DNA from: Castor canadensis
Lineage: Eukaryota; Chordata; Mammalia; Rodentia; Castoridae
Length of the DNA stretch: 64,000 nt
NCBI RefSeq assembly: GCF_047511655.1
Contig: NC_133386.1
Coordinates: forward strand, 130,451,866-130,515,865
Direction of reading: 5' to 3'
Shown here: piece by piece, positions 23,136 through 35,440 of the stretch
How the letters are laid out: each line of letters opens with the position of its first letter
Numbering within the stretch: position 1 is the stretch's first letter
Notes under the pieces: generated by a model
Databases searched by the model: none
What the model was told of the DNA's origin: nothing
What the model saw: only the letters and a program-made list of their open reading frames with translations
Program-made: the position numbers and the translations under genes

Positions 23136-23363
23136 ACACTCTTCTTGCCTCTGATCTCCTGCTAGGCTCCCACTGGCCAAACTTGGGCCAAACGGAGAGT
23201 CTGGGGGCCTGTGGACACACCCCCCTAAGGATCAGCCTGGGGGTGGGTAGAGTGGCTCTGGAGACACAAAAGGCAGAGATGCAGCACAGGATCCACATCC
23301 ATGGGCCTTTCTTGGAAGGCAAGGGATGGAGATCTCCTATGTAAAGAGGTTTAACTCAGAAAG

Positions 23364-23485
23364 AAAGAGCTGGGGCTGGGGATCTAGCTTACTGGTACAG
23401 CGTTTGCCTGACCTGGCATGTGTGAGGCCCTGGGTTTGATCCCTAGCACTGCCAGAATACCCAAAAACAAAACAGAAAAAAACCT
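23364..23485 (+). mobile_element. ID-like SINE
   Basis: GGGGCTGGGGATCTAGCTTAC, GTTTGCCTGACC, CCCTGGGTTTGATCCCTAGC and an A-rich tail. Confidence 0.8.
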
Positions 23486-24589
23486 TAGGCCACCTAACTG
23501 GACACTTTGCTGGTAAAACCAGAGCATAGCTTGGCCAGTGCTTCAAGACTAGCCAGCGGCCATTTGTCATCATCATTTCCTTCATACGGTGGTAAGGTAG
23601 GGACAGTAGAGAGTTAGGGAAGGGTGGTCTCTGAGGAAAATCATGGTTCTTTACAAAGAAGGAAGAGTAAAATTAGGGACACATGTCCTCTACAGTTTAT
23701 GTCTGGTGCTCCTGGCCAGAAAACTCAGGTGACAGGGTTGGGACTACTGAGGCATGGTGACTGCTTGACTGTGGTCCTGCTTGGGGAAGACTCAGGCTGC
23801 CCCTTCCCACCTGTGCACTGAAGGGACCTGAGCAATTACCTAACCTGGCAATCCCCTTTGACAGGTGACAAAATGAAGCCCAGTGAGAAAGACTTTGCAT
23901 AAGACCATGTTGTTAATGTCAAGGCCAAAGCCTGAAGCTAGGTCACACAATTTATTTTCAACACGTATTACTTCCATAACGATGGACGGGATCTTGATCA
24001 TCGTCAAGCCAACTGTTTCCTCCCATTATAGATGAGGAAAGATGAAGAAACTGAGGCCCTGGGCCTGACAGCAGTGTAGGTTTGGACTAGACCACTCTGT
24101 TCACACAGACAGATGTGAAGGAGGGTGGGCAAGGTCAGCTGTCTGAAAGGGCTGGTTTGAGCCCTGGGCTGACAGAGCAGGCTCTTAAATCCTGACAGAA
24201 AAATATCCATTCTAGTAACTTTGTTTTCCTCACCTGGAAATACCTACCTGCTAAGTATTTACTAAAAGAAGGTCTTACATTTATAAATGTATCGTTTGCA
24301 GGCCAGAAGTTTCTGTCCAAGAGTAAGACCTCAGTCTCCAAGACTCCAGGGGAAGCCAAACCCTAACTTTAAGAAGTTCCAGTCAACAAACACAGCTGGT
24401 CTTGCCTTATTTGCACTAATCAACCCCGGCACCTTTTTCCTCTCTGACTCTGAGTGACCATGTTTCCCTTGCTTTTAGTTAACTTTAAAAGTCACTAATT
24501 CTGGAGGTCACAAATTATTAGTCTCCACTAGCTTTACTGTAGGGGACACCTCCGACGTGTGTTATGATGGTAACGGTTGGCAAGGTTAC
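23486..24589. other. Intergenic, nothing recognised
   Basis: Unique-looking sequence. 23940-24130 has a degenerate look (TATAGATGAGGAAAGATGAAGAAACTGAGG resembles an old MIR-type SINE core). Confidence 0.4.
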
Positions 24590-24975
24590 TTTTTGGGGAC
24601 TGGAAGGCTGTTTTTGTTGAAATACTGACTCTTCATTTGGGCCTGCACAGGTGTCCAGTGGGTGACATTTGACATCAGGTGGCTGAAAACTCTACCCTTA
24701 GCTCACACTAATGCTGCCATGTTCTGAGCGTGGGTCCCATGAAGAGCTGACTACGCATGTGCAGTAACCCCCTGGTTACTTCACCTTAAATCACTTTTCC
24801 CCATTCGTTAAATCAACAAATTCTACCCTTGGGGAGGCAGACTTGACATGGGTGTCCCATCTCTGTACTCTGCTGCCTTGCAAATAAACTTTTATTCTCT
24901 TGCCAAACTTGCTTCAGTGACTGACATACTGTGTGCTGCACAAAACAGGCCAGGATCTGTAACAGGAGTGATTTT
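24590..24975 (+). mobile_element. Possible ERV LTR fragment
   Basis: TCTGCTGCCTTGCAAATAAACTTTTATTC (AATAAA about 24882) followed by CTTGCCAAACTTGC resembles the R/U5 of a class I LTR; upstream TTCCCCATTCG is compatible. No coding remnant was seen. Confidence 0.35.
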
Positions 24976-25235
24976 AGCTTTCCTTTAATCTTCCTTACAG
25001 GGATTGTTGTGAAGATTAAATAACATTATGCCTGTGGACAAACAAAGCAAATATATAAAAGATAATACGTGTGAAATAAAAGTGACCTGTCACTGTTCTC
25101 CACTTGGGCATCTTGACTTCTCCTTGCAAGGGACATTCTTAGGTTTAAAGGGCCCAGGAGTGGGTGAACTCAGGGAACCCCTAGCCTTCCAGCCATGGTT
25201 TTCACTTCTCCAACCAAGGCCAAATTGAATAAATT

Positions 25236-25336
25236 CTTTTTTATTTGTTTATTTATTTGCAGTGCTGGAGATTGAAGATAGGACTTGCACCAGCTAGGCA
25301 AGTGCTCTACCACTGAGCTACACCCCCAGCCCCTAA
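25236..25336 (-). mobile_element. ID-like SINE, antisense
   Basis: TTTATTTATTTGCAGTGCTGG, CAAGTGCTCTACCACTGAGCTACACCCCCAGCCC. Confidence 0.8.
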
Positions 25337-27246
25337 AATTGGGCAACTTCTAACCTTTCCCAGAGAATCTGGCTGCTTGTTCCTCCAGAAAGCAGCTTGC
25401 TGGGCCTGGTGCCCAAACAAGCAGAAGACTTCAAAAGGACTCCCAGTCATGCTTCCTGCCTAGATGGACACACGTACCTGCCTGTACCTGGTGCTGACAA
25501 TACGTCTCCTCCCCTCAGATTCCTCTCAGAAACTAAAGGGGCATCTGAGGCTCCCATTTTTAAGGTAAAGAATGGGAGGGCTTCAGAATTCAAAGGACCT
25601 ACTTGTACATTAAGAATTTCCAGGGCAGGGTGGGTAGGCATCTCTGGGGGAAGGAAGGACACACAGATTGATTGTGATGTTGACTCAGTGAGGCACTTAC
25701 ATTCTTTGGAGTTTATAAGGTTGCCTTTTTAACAGAGGCTGCCTCAGCCAAGGAAGGGGATGCCCTTCCTTGCTCTCCTGTCACGGATCTCCTAGGTCAG
25801 CTTCCTCCTCTAACGTAGCATCTCCTTCTGCCTCCCCCAGGGTGTTTCGCCAGCCCCTCCTCCTTCCCCTTAACTCCCCTTCACCTTTGAGATTTTACTT
25901 CCAGAAAGCCCTCACTGCCCTGTTGTCACTGCCCTGCTGCGCCACTGAGGAGTCCGTCATTAACTAGGTGGTCTTCAGCATATTTTATGTCTGTAGTTCC
26001 TTGATATTTGTGTCATTATTCAATTATAGTCTGTGCCTCTGCTGCGAGTGAAGTGAGCCTCAGGAGGTCAGCTCTTGTCCTCTGGGTCTCTCCTCTTTTC
26101 CCAGTGCCTGGTGCCATGATTCACACATAGTAGCACTCAGATATGTCTATTCCTCCTCTCTCAAAAGAGAATGGTGGCCAGGCTACATGGTACCCACCTG
26201 AGAACCCAGCACTCAGAAGTCTGAGGTGAAAGATTGGCAAGACTGAGGTCAGCCAGGGCTGCACAGGAGGAAGGGGGTCCTTGTGTGTTGGCAGGGGTGT
26301 CTCTCTTTGCAGGACTCACAAAGGGAGCCTATGTGGAAGGGGTGAGCAGGATGCCTCCTGAGCCAGCCAGGCCTAGGGCTGCGAGGTCTGGGCTGGGCAT
26401 TCTGCCACAGGTAGCCTTCTGAGGGCCCTTTCATCAGGTCCCTGCTGCCACTTGACTGGCTGGCCCAAAGCCCAGCTGCCTGGAGAGCACAGGGGCTGGC
26501 GGCTTTGTCTCAGGAAGAACAAAAAAGAAGGTTAGTGGGGGAGGGCAGAGAGAGACCCAGCTTACTCCTGGAATCAGGCCAAAGGGAAATAAGATCCGGT
26601 CATAGACAGCAGCCAAGGGTCTGGTGGAATTTTTTTGTTGCCACACCATTAAGCAAGACAGATCACAAGGACCCTCTTAGATGATCCCCCAGCCTCCACC
26701 TGTTATAGGTCGAGAACTTGGCCTACAGAGGGGTAGAAGAACCAGAGCTAGAACCTGGTTCTCTTGTCTGTTGGTGTTGACTCAGGAAAAAGCTAGGGGC
26801 ACTCAAACACGAAAAGGAGGTGCCAGTTCCTATTTTGGATTGTGAGGGTCAAATGTGCAGATGGACACAAAAGGAAAGGGAGGACCATCCAAGTTGGTTG
26901 TGTTTCAGGAAAGCTGGGGCCAGGGGAGAAAGAGGAGAGGCAGCGAAAAGCCCAGGCTGCTTGGTGTTTGCCCACTGTCCCTTGGAGTGTCTAGCCCTCC
27001 TTTCTGAGGTGAAGACCCTTCGGAATTCTGCTCCCTCCAGAGTCATCCTGGCCCAGGCAGCTGATCCACCCTCTGGGAGGAGTCACATTGTGCAAGTCAC
27101 CTTGGGTACCTTGGGGGTCCATGGGAGGCTCTCCAACCTAGACATCGTGGGCAGGGAAGCCTGCCTGGAAGAGACCACAGGCCCCTCCTCACAGCTGGAC
27201 CCTTTTGCTGAGTTGACTGTTCAAGGCGCGTACTTTGCCCAGTGCT
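25337..27246. other. Intergenic, nothing recognised
   Basis: About 1.9 kb of repeat-poor sequence. The longest frames (25397-25732, 111 residues; 26820-27332, 170 residues) show no known domain and no supporting splice context. It could hold exons of a non-coding RNA, but this is not supported. Confidence 0.5.
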
Positions 27247-27600
27247 GTGGGTTGGATGTGGCTGGAGTGTGCTCCCCAAAGGCTCACGTGTCGGGAACTT
27301 GGTGTCCAGTGGGCAATGGTAATAGGTGGTAGGACCTTTACGAGTTCCTAGTGGGAGGTTGTTACCACTCCTCACCCCCGTCTTTCTCTGCTTCTGGTCT
27401 TAAAATGTGATCTCTTTGTCTCTCACATATTCTCACCATGATGCCATTTGCCATGATGAGACCCAGCCAAGGGGGTCCTCACCAGAGGCTGAGTCAATGA
27501 GGCTCCTGATCTTGAACTTTTAAGCTCCAAAACTATGAGCTAAATAAATCTCTTTTCTTTATAAAGTACACAGCCTTGGGTATTTTGTTATAGTAACAGA
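27247..27600 (+). mobile_element. MaLR-like LTR
   Basis: GTGGGTTGGATGTGGCTGG start, GGTGGTAGGACCTTTACGAG, a CACCATGATGCCATTTGCC block, TATGAGCTAAATAAATCTC (AATAAA about 27543) and a GGTATTTTGTTATAGTAACAGA end followed by poly(A). A solitary LTR by its layout. Confidence 0.65.
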
Positions 27601-28274
27601 AAAAAAAAACCCTAATAACCCAGATACAAAATAACTCTGCATGGTCAAAGAGAACTTTAAGAGTGAAAAAGAGTTCAAATTTGGCCCTGCAAATTACCAA
27701 TTGTGTGGCCTTAGAACCATTCATTTAATTTCTCCAATACTTGGTTTCCTCATTTGTAGAGTGGCTCTAACTATTGGGAAGGATTGGTAGGTACATAAGT
27801 TCACTGCCAGTCCTCAGTGTGTGATCATTTTCCTTTTCTTTCCCTCCTTCACTTTGTACAACTTACTCTCTGCTGGGAAGAAGCTCCTGCAGTCCTCTCT
27901 CACACAAACTTCTTCTTCCTTCAAGACCCAGCTTGCATCCTACCTCTTTCATGAAGCCTTCCCAGATTCCCTAAATTGAAGAACTGATTTCCTCCTGGAA
28001 TTCCTGTTCTTGTCTTAGGGTGTTGCTTTTTCTCTTTTATATTTTTTCATATTCACTACAACTAATGACATAATACAAAGATGCATTAAAGAAAAACACC
28101 TCCATTTCTGCCCTAACCCTACTGAATAATAAATTGGTGCCTTTCTATACCATTTGTCATCGTTCTGATTGCAGACTGACATAATCAGATGTAAACTTAT
28201 GCAAGTGGCAGCTCCCTATGTTCATTATGTGATTTTTCAGAAATAGATTCCTATTTCACATACTACTGTGATAC
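27601..28274. other. Intergenic, nothing recognised
   Basis: AT-rich unique-looking sequence. A TAGAGTGGCTCTAACTA-type segment near 27760 may be a worn MIR remnant. Confidence 0.4.
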
Positions 28275-28500
28275 TTTTTTTGTCTTTAGTTTTGGAGACA
28301 GGCTCTTGCTATGTAGTCCAGGAGACCTTGAACTCTTAACCTCCTGAGTACTGGAATTACAGGTGTGTACCACTATGACTGTCTTTTTTTTTTTTTTATG
28401 GTTTGTTTTTTGAGGAGGTGCTGCTGCTGCTGCTGGAATTGGAACCCAGGGCCTCACCCATCTTAGCAAGTGCTGTATCACTGAGCTATACCTCCAGTTT
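28275..28500 (-). mobile_element. Antisense B1-like and ID-like SINEs
   Basis: B1-like 28275-28380 (GAGACAGGCTCTTGCTATGTAG) and ID-like 28381-28500 carrying a short (CTG)5 run at about 28422-28436 and GTGCTGTATCACTGAGCTATACC. Confidence 0.75.
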
Positions 28501-28689
28501 ACTCAGTTTTAAATACACTCTTTTATTTATTTAAGCACATTAACTACACTTACAGTCTATATTTGATATTCTCATTGTCTGAGGGGCTTGTGTATCTGTT
28601 TCTGTTGACTCTTGCTCATAGTGCCTGGTTTCCTTTTGTGGTTTGTGACTTTAGATTATGAGCTTGCATTTGTTGGCTGCTATCTGTGT

Positions 28690-29450
28690 GTGGAATTTTT
28701 GTTCAGGGCTTGGCACTTGCTAGGCAGGCGCTCTACTGCTTGCGCCATGCCTCCAGCCCTTTTGCTCTGGTTTCTTTGGAGATGGGGTCCTGTTTCTGGC
28801 CCAGGCCAACTTTGACCATGATCATCCTATTGTAGGCTTCCCGAGGTCACTGGGATTTGGCAGCACTGGGGTTTGAACTCAGGGCCTCAAGCTTGCTAGG
28901 CAGGTGCTCTATAGCTTGAGTCATTTAAGCCACTCTGCCAGTCCTTTTTTGTGATGGCTTTTTTTGTGATAGGGTCTATTTACCTGTGCTGGCATGGAAC
29001 CAGGATCCTCCTGATCTCTGTCTCCCTGGTAGCTAGGACAGGCGTGAGCCACTGGCAGTATTGCAGTCTGTATTAGATTTTTTGAGGAAATTATATTTCT
29101 CAAATGATCATATTGTTACTATTTTTTAACTAAGTCTATTTTTTAGGAGTTTCTTTACAAAGAAATTGAGAAACTAGTACTTACACCATATGCCCTACAC
29201 TCAGTCTTCCTTGATGTTAACATTTTACATTTATTTAGGAGGTATTGGGATTTGAACTCAGGGCCACAAACTTGCTAGGCAGGCACTCTACCACATAAGC
29301 CACTCTGCCAGCCCTTTTTTTTGTATTGAGTTTTTTCCAGATAGGGTCTCATAAACTATTTGTCAGGTCTGACTTTGAACCATAATCTTCCTGATCTCTA
29401 CCTCCCAAGTAGCTAGGATTACAGGCATGAGCTACCAGCCTGGCTAACAT
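28690..29450 (-). mobile_element. Three antisense composite SINEs
   Basis: Copies at about 28690-28855, 28858-29062 and 29231-29450, each with CTTGCTAGGCAGGCGCTCTAC-type ID wording and GATCCTCCTGATCTCTG-type B1 wording. Confidence 0.8.
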
Positions 29451-29769
29451 TTTACATTTCAGGATGGACTTTGTTACATTTATCCACAAGCCAGTATTGG
29501 TACAGTGTTATTAACTGAAGTCAACAGCTTATTTATATTTCTTTGTTTTTTGTGTAATGCCCATTTTCTTTGCCAGGATTCCTGCAAGATACTCTGTTAT
29601 ATCTAGTCTTCATGTTTCCTTAGCGAGTTCTTGGCTATGACATTGTCAGAGTTTCTATTTTTTATAATCTTGAGAGTTTCTGGTCAGTTATTTTGTAGGC
29701 TGACCTATACCGGAATTTGTCTTTTTTTTTTTTTTTTATGATTAGACTGAGGTTGTTGGTTTTTAGAAG

Positions 29770-30325
29770 TTTTTTTTTTTTTTTTTTAGAGACAGGGTCT
29801 CATTCTGTTGACAAGAATGGCCTTGAGAGAAGAGGGAAAAAAAAAAGAATTAACTTTGGCTTGTTATCCTCCTGCCTCAACCTCCCATGCAGCTGGGATT
29901 ATAAGTGTGTACTACCATTGCCAGACTGGGGGAAGATTATTTTCATTACATCATATCAAGAGTACACACTAGCAGGACTTGCAACTGTTGATGTTGGTCT
30001 TGACCATCTGGCTGAAGTAGCATTTGTCATTTTCTCCACTGCAAAGTTACTTCTCTACCGACCTCCTTCCTTACTGTACTCTTTGCAAGGAGTCAGTATG
30101 CACAGCTCAGGTGTAAGGAGTGGGGAGTTATGCTCCTTCTTTCTATGGGTTATGCTTTTATTTTAGTATTTATTTACTTAATTTTGAGACAGGGTCTAAT
30201 TATTAATATAGGCAGGCTGACTTCAAACTCTCTTTGTAGCCTAGGCTGGCCTCCAATCTACCATTCTCCTGCTCAGTCACCCAAGTACCAGGATTATAGA
30301 TGTGTACCACCAAGTCTGGTTAGGA
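29770..30325 (-). mobile_element. Antisense B1-like SINEs
   Basis: Units at about 29770-29925 (GAGACAGGGTCTCATTCTG, interrupted by an A-run) and 30170-30325 (TGAGACAGGGTCTAATTATT, GGATTATAGATGTGTACCACC). Confidence 0.65.
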
Positions 30326-30539
30326 GGTCATGCTTTAACAAGGAAAGTAACCTCACCAACAGGTATGGAGCTCTTTTCATCATTGATCATGCTTCTTACT
30401 CTTAACAGCTGCCCTGAGGTGGTCACTCTATGTCCTGGGACCTCGCTTTTCTCATCTGTTAAATGGGCATTGCTGACCCTTCACCCTTAGGACTGCAAGG
30501 AGTAGAAAGCTTTTGGTGGTCAAAATCATCACTCCCCTT

Positions 30540-30960
30540 TGATCACGCAGGAGCAGGTGGCCCTGGAAGGGGCTGTGCCCGGTAGGGTCTCCCTGGAAGC
30601 CCCGCCCAGGGCAGGTCAATCCCAGGGGCGGGGAGGCAGGTGCATTTCCGCTGCTGCGGCGGCAGTTGTCCACACGTGGCAGGGCTGCCGGTGCTGCCAG
30701 GATGAGCCTGACCCCAGCGTCGCGCTGCAAGCCGCCCAGCCCGCAGCCCCGGAACGCGCGGTCCGGCGCGCCCACGGTGAGTGCGCGGCCGCGGGCTGGG
30801 CCGCCGCTCAGCTTCAGCCCCCTCCACCTGCACCCCCACCGCCGCCGGAGTCCCGATCTGGCGCGCTGCTTCCCCCATCCTCCCCCTCCTTCCCCCGACG
30901 GCCTTGGCCCGGCGCTCTCGTCCATCCCTCGCTGTCCCTCCTTCCATGACTCCACTTTCG
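30540..30960 (+). promoter_or_regulatory. KCTD14: CpG-island promoter region of KCTD14
   Basis: GC- and CpG-rich stretch surrounding coding exon 1. GC boxes of the Sp1 type are visible at about 30598-30607 (CCCCGCCC) and 30625-30633 (GGGGCGGGG), and a CACGTG E-box-like ACACGTGG lies at about 30673. No TATA box is evident, as is usual for housekeeping-type CpG promoters. The transcription start cannot be fixed from sequence. Confidence 0.65.
30702..30776 (+). CDS. KCTD14: KCTD14 coding exon 1
   Basis: First coding exon of the BTB-domain gene completed by the exon at 35940. It opens with ATG in a favourable context (A at -3) and encodes 25 residues beginning MSLTPASR and ending GAPT. It stops at an exact codon boundary followed by the donor GTGAGT at 30777. 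The encoded segment is basic and Ser/Pro-rich with no recognised domain, which fits the poorly conserved N-terminal tails of KCTD proteins. The exon lies in a CpG island with GC boxes upstream, so it reads as the promoter-proximal exon. Phase-0 splicing to 35940 yields an open 248-residue protein. The start is chosen because it is the first ATG in this frame in the exon; the assignment of this exon to KCTD14 rests on phase, orientation, the CpG promoter and gene order, not on a transcript. Confidence 0.8.
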
Positions 30961-31420
30961 CGCCTCTTCGTGCAGACTTTAATTTGCCCTTTTTCTTAGT
31001 TCTTGTCTGTGTGTCCCCTCTCTCAGCACCCTGGCTTGGTGTGGTCCACCGCTCTTCCTCTGATTGTCCCTTTGCCCGCGGTGGGAGAGGGTGATCCAAC
31101 CAGACAGGCCAGGGAGCCATTCCCCAGCCCCGCCGGCTATCTCCAGCCTGCCCTTGCTCTTTGGTTGGGTCGAGTTCCTGGCTTGCTGGCCTCTTCCCAG
31201 GGTATGGGGGAAGGGATTTGGGGATGTAACTGAGTGCAAAGCCAAAAAAGCACGACCAGAAGTAAAAAGAGTGGGGAACGATGTACTTATTACCTGCAGC
31301 AGGTAAGGGGAGCCCTGGAGTTATTTGCCAAACAAGCAGTGTTCTCCCTCTGCAAAGGAGGTCTGAAGATTTTATTCATGGAGCTTGTACATATTCAGTT
31401 AGCAAACCACGTGGAGGGGC

Positions 31421-31545
31421 GGGCACATTTCTGAGCATGCTCAGTTTAAGGTTATTGATCCGTGTCCACAAAGGACGGATGGAGGGCATATTTTTGGGCA
31501 CGCTCAGTTCATGGTTACAATGAGCCAAGTTTATTTCAGGTTCCA
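31421..31545. repeat. Imperfect tandem repeat, about 63-base period
   Basis: GGGCACATTTCTGAGCATGC (31421) recurs as GGGCATATTTTTGGGCACGC (31484), each followed by TCAGTT and GGTTA, so a unit of about 63 bases is present twice. It lies in KCTD14 intron 1, 0.6 kb after exon 1. Confidence 0.6.
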
Positions 31546-33307
31546 AAAAGAATGAGTCATAGTGACTTAGTGACTCTGGCTGGCTCCTCCTAAATTTCTC
31601 CAGAATTTTAACTGAAATAAAAGGACAACTTTTGAGGTGTGGTAACAGTTTTTGAAAGGGGCACCGACAAGTGCCCGCCTTGCTTAGTGGCTAGCAGGAG
31701 GAATGTCAGGTTGGGTGCACTCCAAATGCAGAGAATTCTGATTATCTCCTAGACTACCATCCTGAAACTTGAGGAGAGGGAAGCAGACCCAGTAGTGGGG
31801 GAAAGTGTCTCTTTTCAGTAGGGTGATGATACCATCATCGCTGATGGCTGTTGTCAAAGCCACCTGCTCAGTACCAAGGTGCTGTTGGTGTTTGGTACTA
31901 ATGGTGCTCAGTGCTCAGTTCCTAAGGTGCTCAATAAATGTCTGAATGAATTCCTGGTTGAGGGAAATGCACAGAGCTAGCACTGAACTTGACTCCAAGG
32001 TAGAGCAAGATTGGCCCTTATCAGAATACCAGGTATGCCTGTGAATCAGGATCAAGGGTACGTAAGCTCTATTCAGTTCAATAGGTGTTTGTTGAGTGTC
32101 CCTGGTGTCTGGTAGCAGGTACTGGTGACATAATTATGAGCTAGGAATAGTTCTTTCCTTAGGAACCCCAGAGTCTAGTAGAGGATCCATGGAACGGCAT
32201 TCCAAGGGAGGAACTCCCACAAACAATAGAAATGCACAGCCGGGTGGGATCAAGAGACAACCTTCCAGAAAGGCCCCTGGAGGAGCTAACTTGAACGATT
32301 ACAGTAGAGAGAAGGTGAGTGGCAAGTGACTGAAGACTGGCCCAGATGGGAAAGCTGTGCCACAGGTGTTTTTTTGTTTTTCATTGATTGCTAGAGCCCA
32401 AGCTTCAGACTGGTTGCAAAGGGACTGTAAACCTTATTAAGGAGTCTAGAGTTTCTCTGAGAGGGAGTGAAGAATCACTCTTCAGAGTGACAGGATTAGA
32501 TTTGCATTTCAGAAGAGGGACCTTGGTTTCAGTGTGAAGAGTGATTCTGGTGGTGGTGTGGGGTTGCTTAGAGGGGACGAGAGAGCCCTTGAGTCTCATG
32601 GGCAAATAGAAATGCTAGGGCTTGGTGACTATTTAGAGGTGTGCAGGGAGGTTGAGGGGGAGCATAAGCAAGATTACCCTGGGTTTCTCACGCAGACAGC
32701 TGAGATCGGGAGCAATGGAATGGGGAGAGATCCTGAGGACATCTGAATGAAGTCTCCCTTTCATTCACTGAGGGTGACCTAAAGAAATGTGTGAATGTTA
32801 GGAGAGGGGAGATGTGTAGGGACCCTTTAGATTGGGTGAGAGTTGGGTCTGATTCATCCCTGTATCCTCATGGCCATCACTGGCTTGACACCCCACAGGA
32901 ACCCCTGAAAACCATGTTTCTTCCAGCCCACAACCACAGGCTTTCCACCCACTCAGGAATGCTCTTGCAGAGGCATTTATTGTAAGGCTGGGGAGAAGGG
33001 GCCACAAAGGACAGGTGGTCCTGAAGAGGGTAGAAAAGAAGCCTATCTTGCAGGAAGCATTTTGGGCAACATTTGTAGATGAGGTTGGAGGTCTAAGATT
33101 TTAAGATTTGCAGAGTTTGGGAGCTTTGTGGGGGAAGGAGGAAAAAGAGAGAGAATTAAGGAGTTTGGGAACAGGACTGAGGTCTTGTTTAATAAACCAA
33201 GCAATGAGGATGCCAGGGCAAGAAGCTTCTTCCCCCTCGTTCCCTTCTTCCCCTCTTTCCCTTCTACTTCTTCCCTTCTCCTTTCCTCCTCCTCCTCCTG
33301 CTTCTTC

Positions 33308-33396
33308 GTCTATTTTTTTTTTTTTTTTTTTTTGCTGTACTGAGGTTTGAACTCAGGGTCTCACACTCTACTGCTTGAGCCACACTCCCAGCCCTA
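33308..33396 (-). mobile_element. ID-like SINE, antisense
   Basis: Long poly-T, GAGGTTTGAACTCAGGGTCTC and CTACTGCTTGAGCCACACTCCCAGCCC; KCTD14 intron 1. Confidence 0.8.
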
Positions 33397-34784
33397 AGGA
33401 AGCTATTTTTGGGGGCATCTGAAATGAGCTTCAGAAAGGACATCTGAAGTGAGTGACCTCATTAGACTTTGAGAGCTGGAGGGATTTAGAGTTCTTGGAG
33501 TCCGTTTTGCCTGCCTGTTTAAGGCAGAGAAGGAAAGTGAGCTGCCCTGGGTGTAGAATTCATTTTTGGCAGCAGAGGGGCAAGGATGTTGAGGGTGGGC
33601 TAGTGTACCCACAATGGACTGGCATCACACTGACTGGTGGGGATTTGAACTCAGCTCTACTTCTTTACCTCCTGGCTGTATGCCTCTTCTCTGAGCTTTC
33701 CTTGCCTGTGATATGGGGACATTAAGAGGACGCATGAGCTTTACTGGTATAGGCAGCTTCACATGTAACTGCCTGCTTACGGAGATGACTTCAGGGTTAA
33801 CCAAACAGCCCTGCCAAGGGGACTGTGAGGTTTGTGAGAGACAAGGAGTCATAGGTTCTTGGGCTTACTCTTCTCAGATGTATTGTTTGGCTGCTGTCAG
33901 GAGGCATCCTCTTCGCTGCCTCCTTCCCTCAGCCAGCAGGACTGTCCCTTGGTAGGAGCTGTTGCCATGGCAACTCAGTGCTCCCCAACAGTTAGGTTGC
34001 ATTTGACTCATTTAATCTTAGTGGCACAGCTAGATCAGTTGAGAATAAGGTCACACCTTCATCAGCCTGAAGGATGATTCTGAGCCATGCAGTGACGCGT
34101 GGTAGAATGGCTAGTTGGAAATCTAGCTTTTCCTTTATTTAACCCTGCACAATTTTTTTTTTTTCCCTTCAGCAGCAACCAGCACATCCCCTAGGAAACC
34201 TGACAGCCTCCAACACACATCTTAAAAAAGAGCCGACACCTCCCACCCTTGACTCTTCCTTCTCAGCACCATCTGTTGCCTTCTCTCCTCTGTGTGCCCT
34301 TTGAGGGCAGAGACCATGTCCTATTTAGCTGTTTAGCACAAAGCTTATATGCAATTGGAGCTCCTTAATTTTGCACAATGAATGAGAACAACGAATGAAG
34401 AGGGGAGATAACTTATAAAATGACCAAGAGTAGAGGTGACCTGAGTTCAAATGCAGATTTAAGCACTGGTTGACTTCAGGTGGTGTACTTACCTCCTTAG
34501 GCTTCAGTTCCTTCGTTTGTAAAATGGGGATTTTATGCCTGTTAATCAGCATGCCTGCGGATTGAGTAGAATGCATTTCAAACACTGTACAGTTAGAGTG
34601 GGAGGGAACGGACCTTGAACTGCTGTTTATCACTAGTTCCTGGGTAGTTGCCACAAAGAACAGGTAGGCACATACATATTTTATTGGGCAAGGGAGTGAA
34701 TTTTAAATAACAAGTGTTCAGAAAGCTAGTGTGTATGGATAACAATGGGGTGTTCTCATATGTAATAGTCATTGCATAGTCTTC

Positions 34785-35440
34785 TGTTTTGTTTGTTGGT
34801 GGTGTTGGATTTTGAACCCATGGCCTTGAGCATGTTGGGTCTGTGCAGCCCCAGAACCCAATCTGTTCCTATGTCCCTCTCCCCACTGGTCTGTGGACAT
34901 CTCCAGGCAGGTACCACAGTGAACTTACCCACATCCTTAGTGCTCAGCCCAAGGTCTAGAAAACTAAAAATTCTGTTGAGCAGCTGAACTCAGTTCACAT
35001 TTGCACCACACTTAACATTTTTTGAAACAATTTGTTTTTTTGAGACATGGTCTTACTATGTAGCTCAGGTTGGCCTTGAACTCATAATCCTCCTGCCTCA
35101 GTTTAACCAAGTCCTAGGATTACAGGTGTGTACTACCACGCTCGGTTTATAAAGCAGTTTTGCATTCACTGTATCTAGTGTTACTAGCCTTTCACTACAA
35201 AAGAGATTCTTATTATTATTTAAGCCCCATGAGTGCATATTTTGAAAAATATCCATCAAACAAATTCCATTTTGTAAATGAATCAAAGGCATGTCAACTG
35301 CAAATCAGAAGTTCTTTCTTTCCATCTTTAATATTTTCCTTCCTCTCTTCTCTTCTCTTTTCTTTCTTGTGCCGAGGATGAAACCTAGAGCCTTGTGCAT
35401 GCCAGGCAAGTGCTATACCACTGAATTTCTACCGGCCCCA
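34785..35440 (-). mobile_element. Antisense SINEs in KCTD14 intron 1
   Basis: A worn ID-like unit about 34785-34830 (GGATTTTGAACCCATGGCC), a B1-like unit 35020-35150 (TTGAGACATGGTCTTACTATGTAGC) and an ID-like unit 35355-35440 (GCATGCCAGGCAAGTGCTATACCACTGA). Confidence 0.7.

Noticed and set aside
26820-27332. 170-codon + strand frame
   Set aside because: No recognisable family; its end lies in a MaLR-like LTR; no exon signals or coding-like conservation visible.
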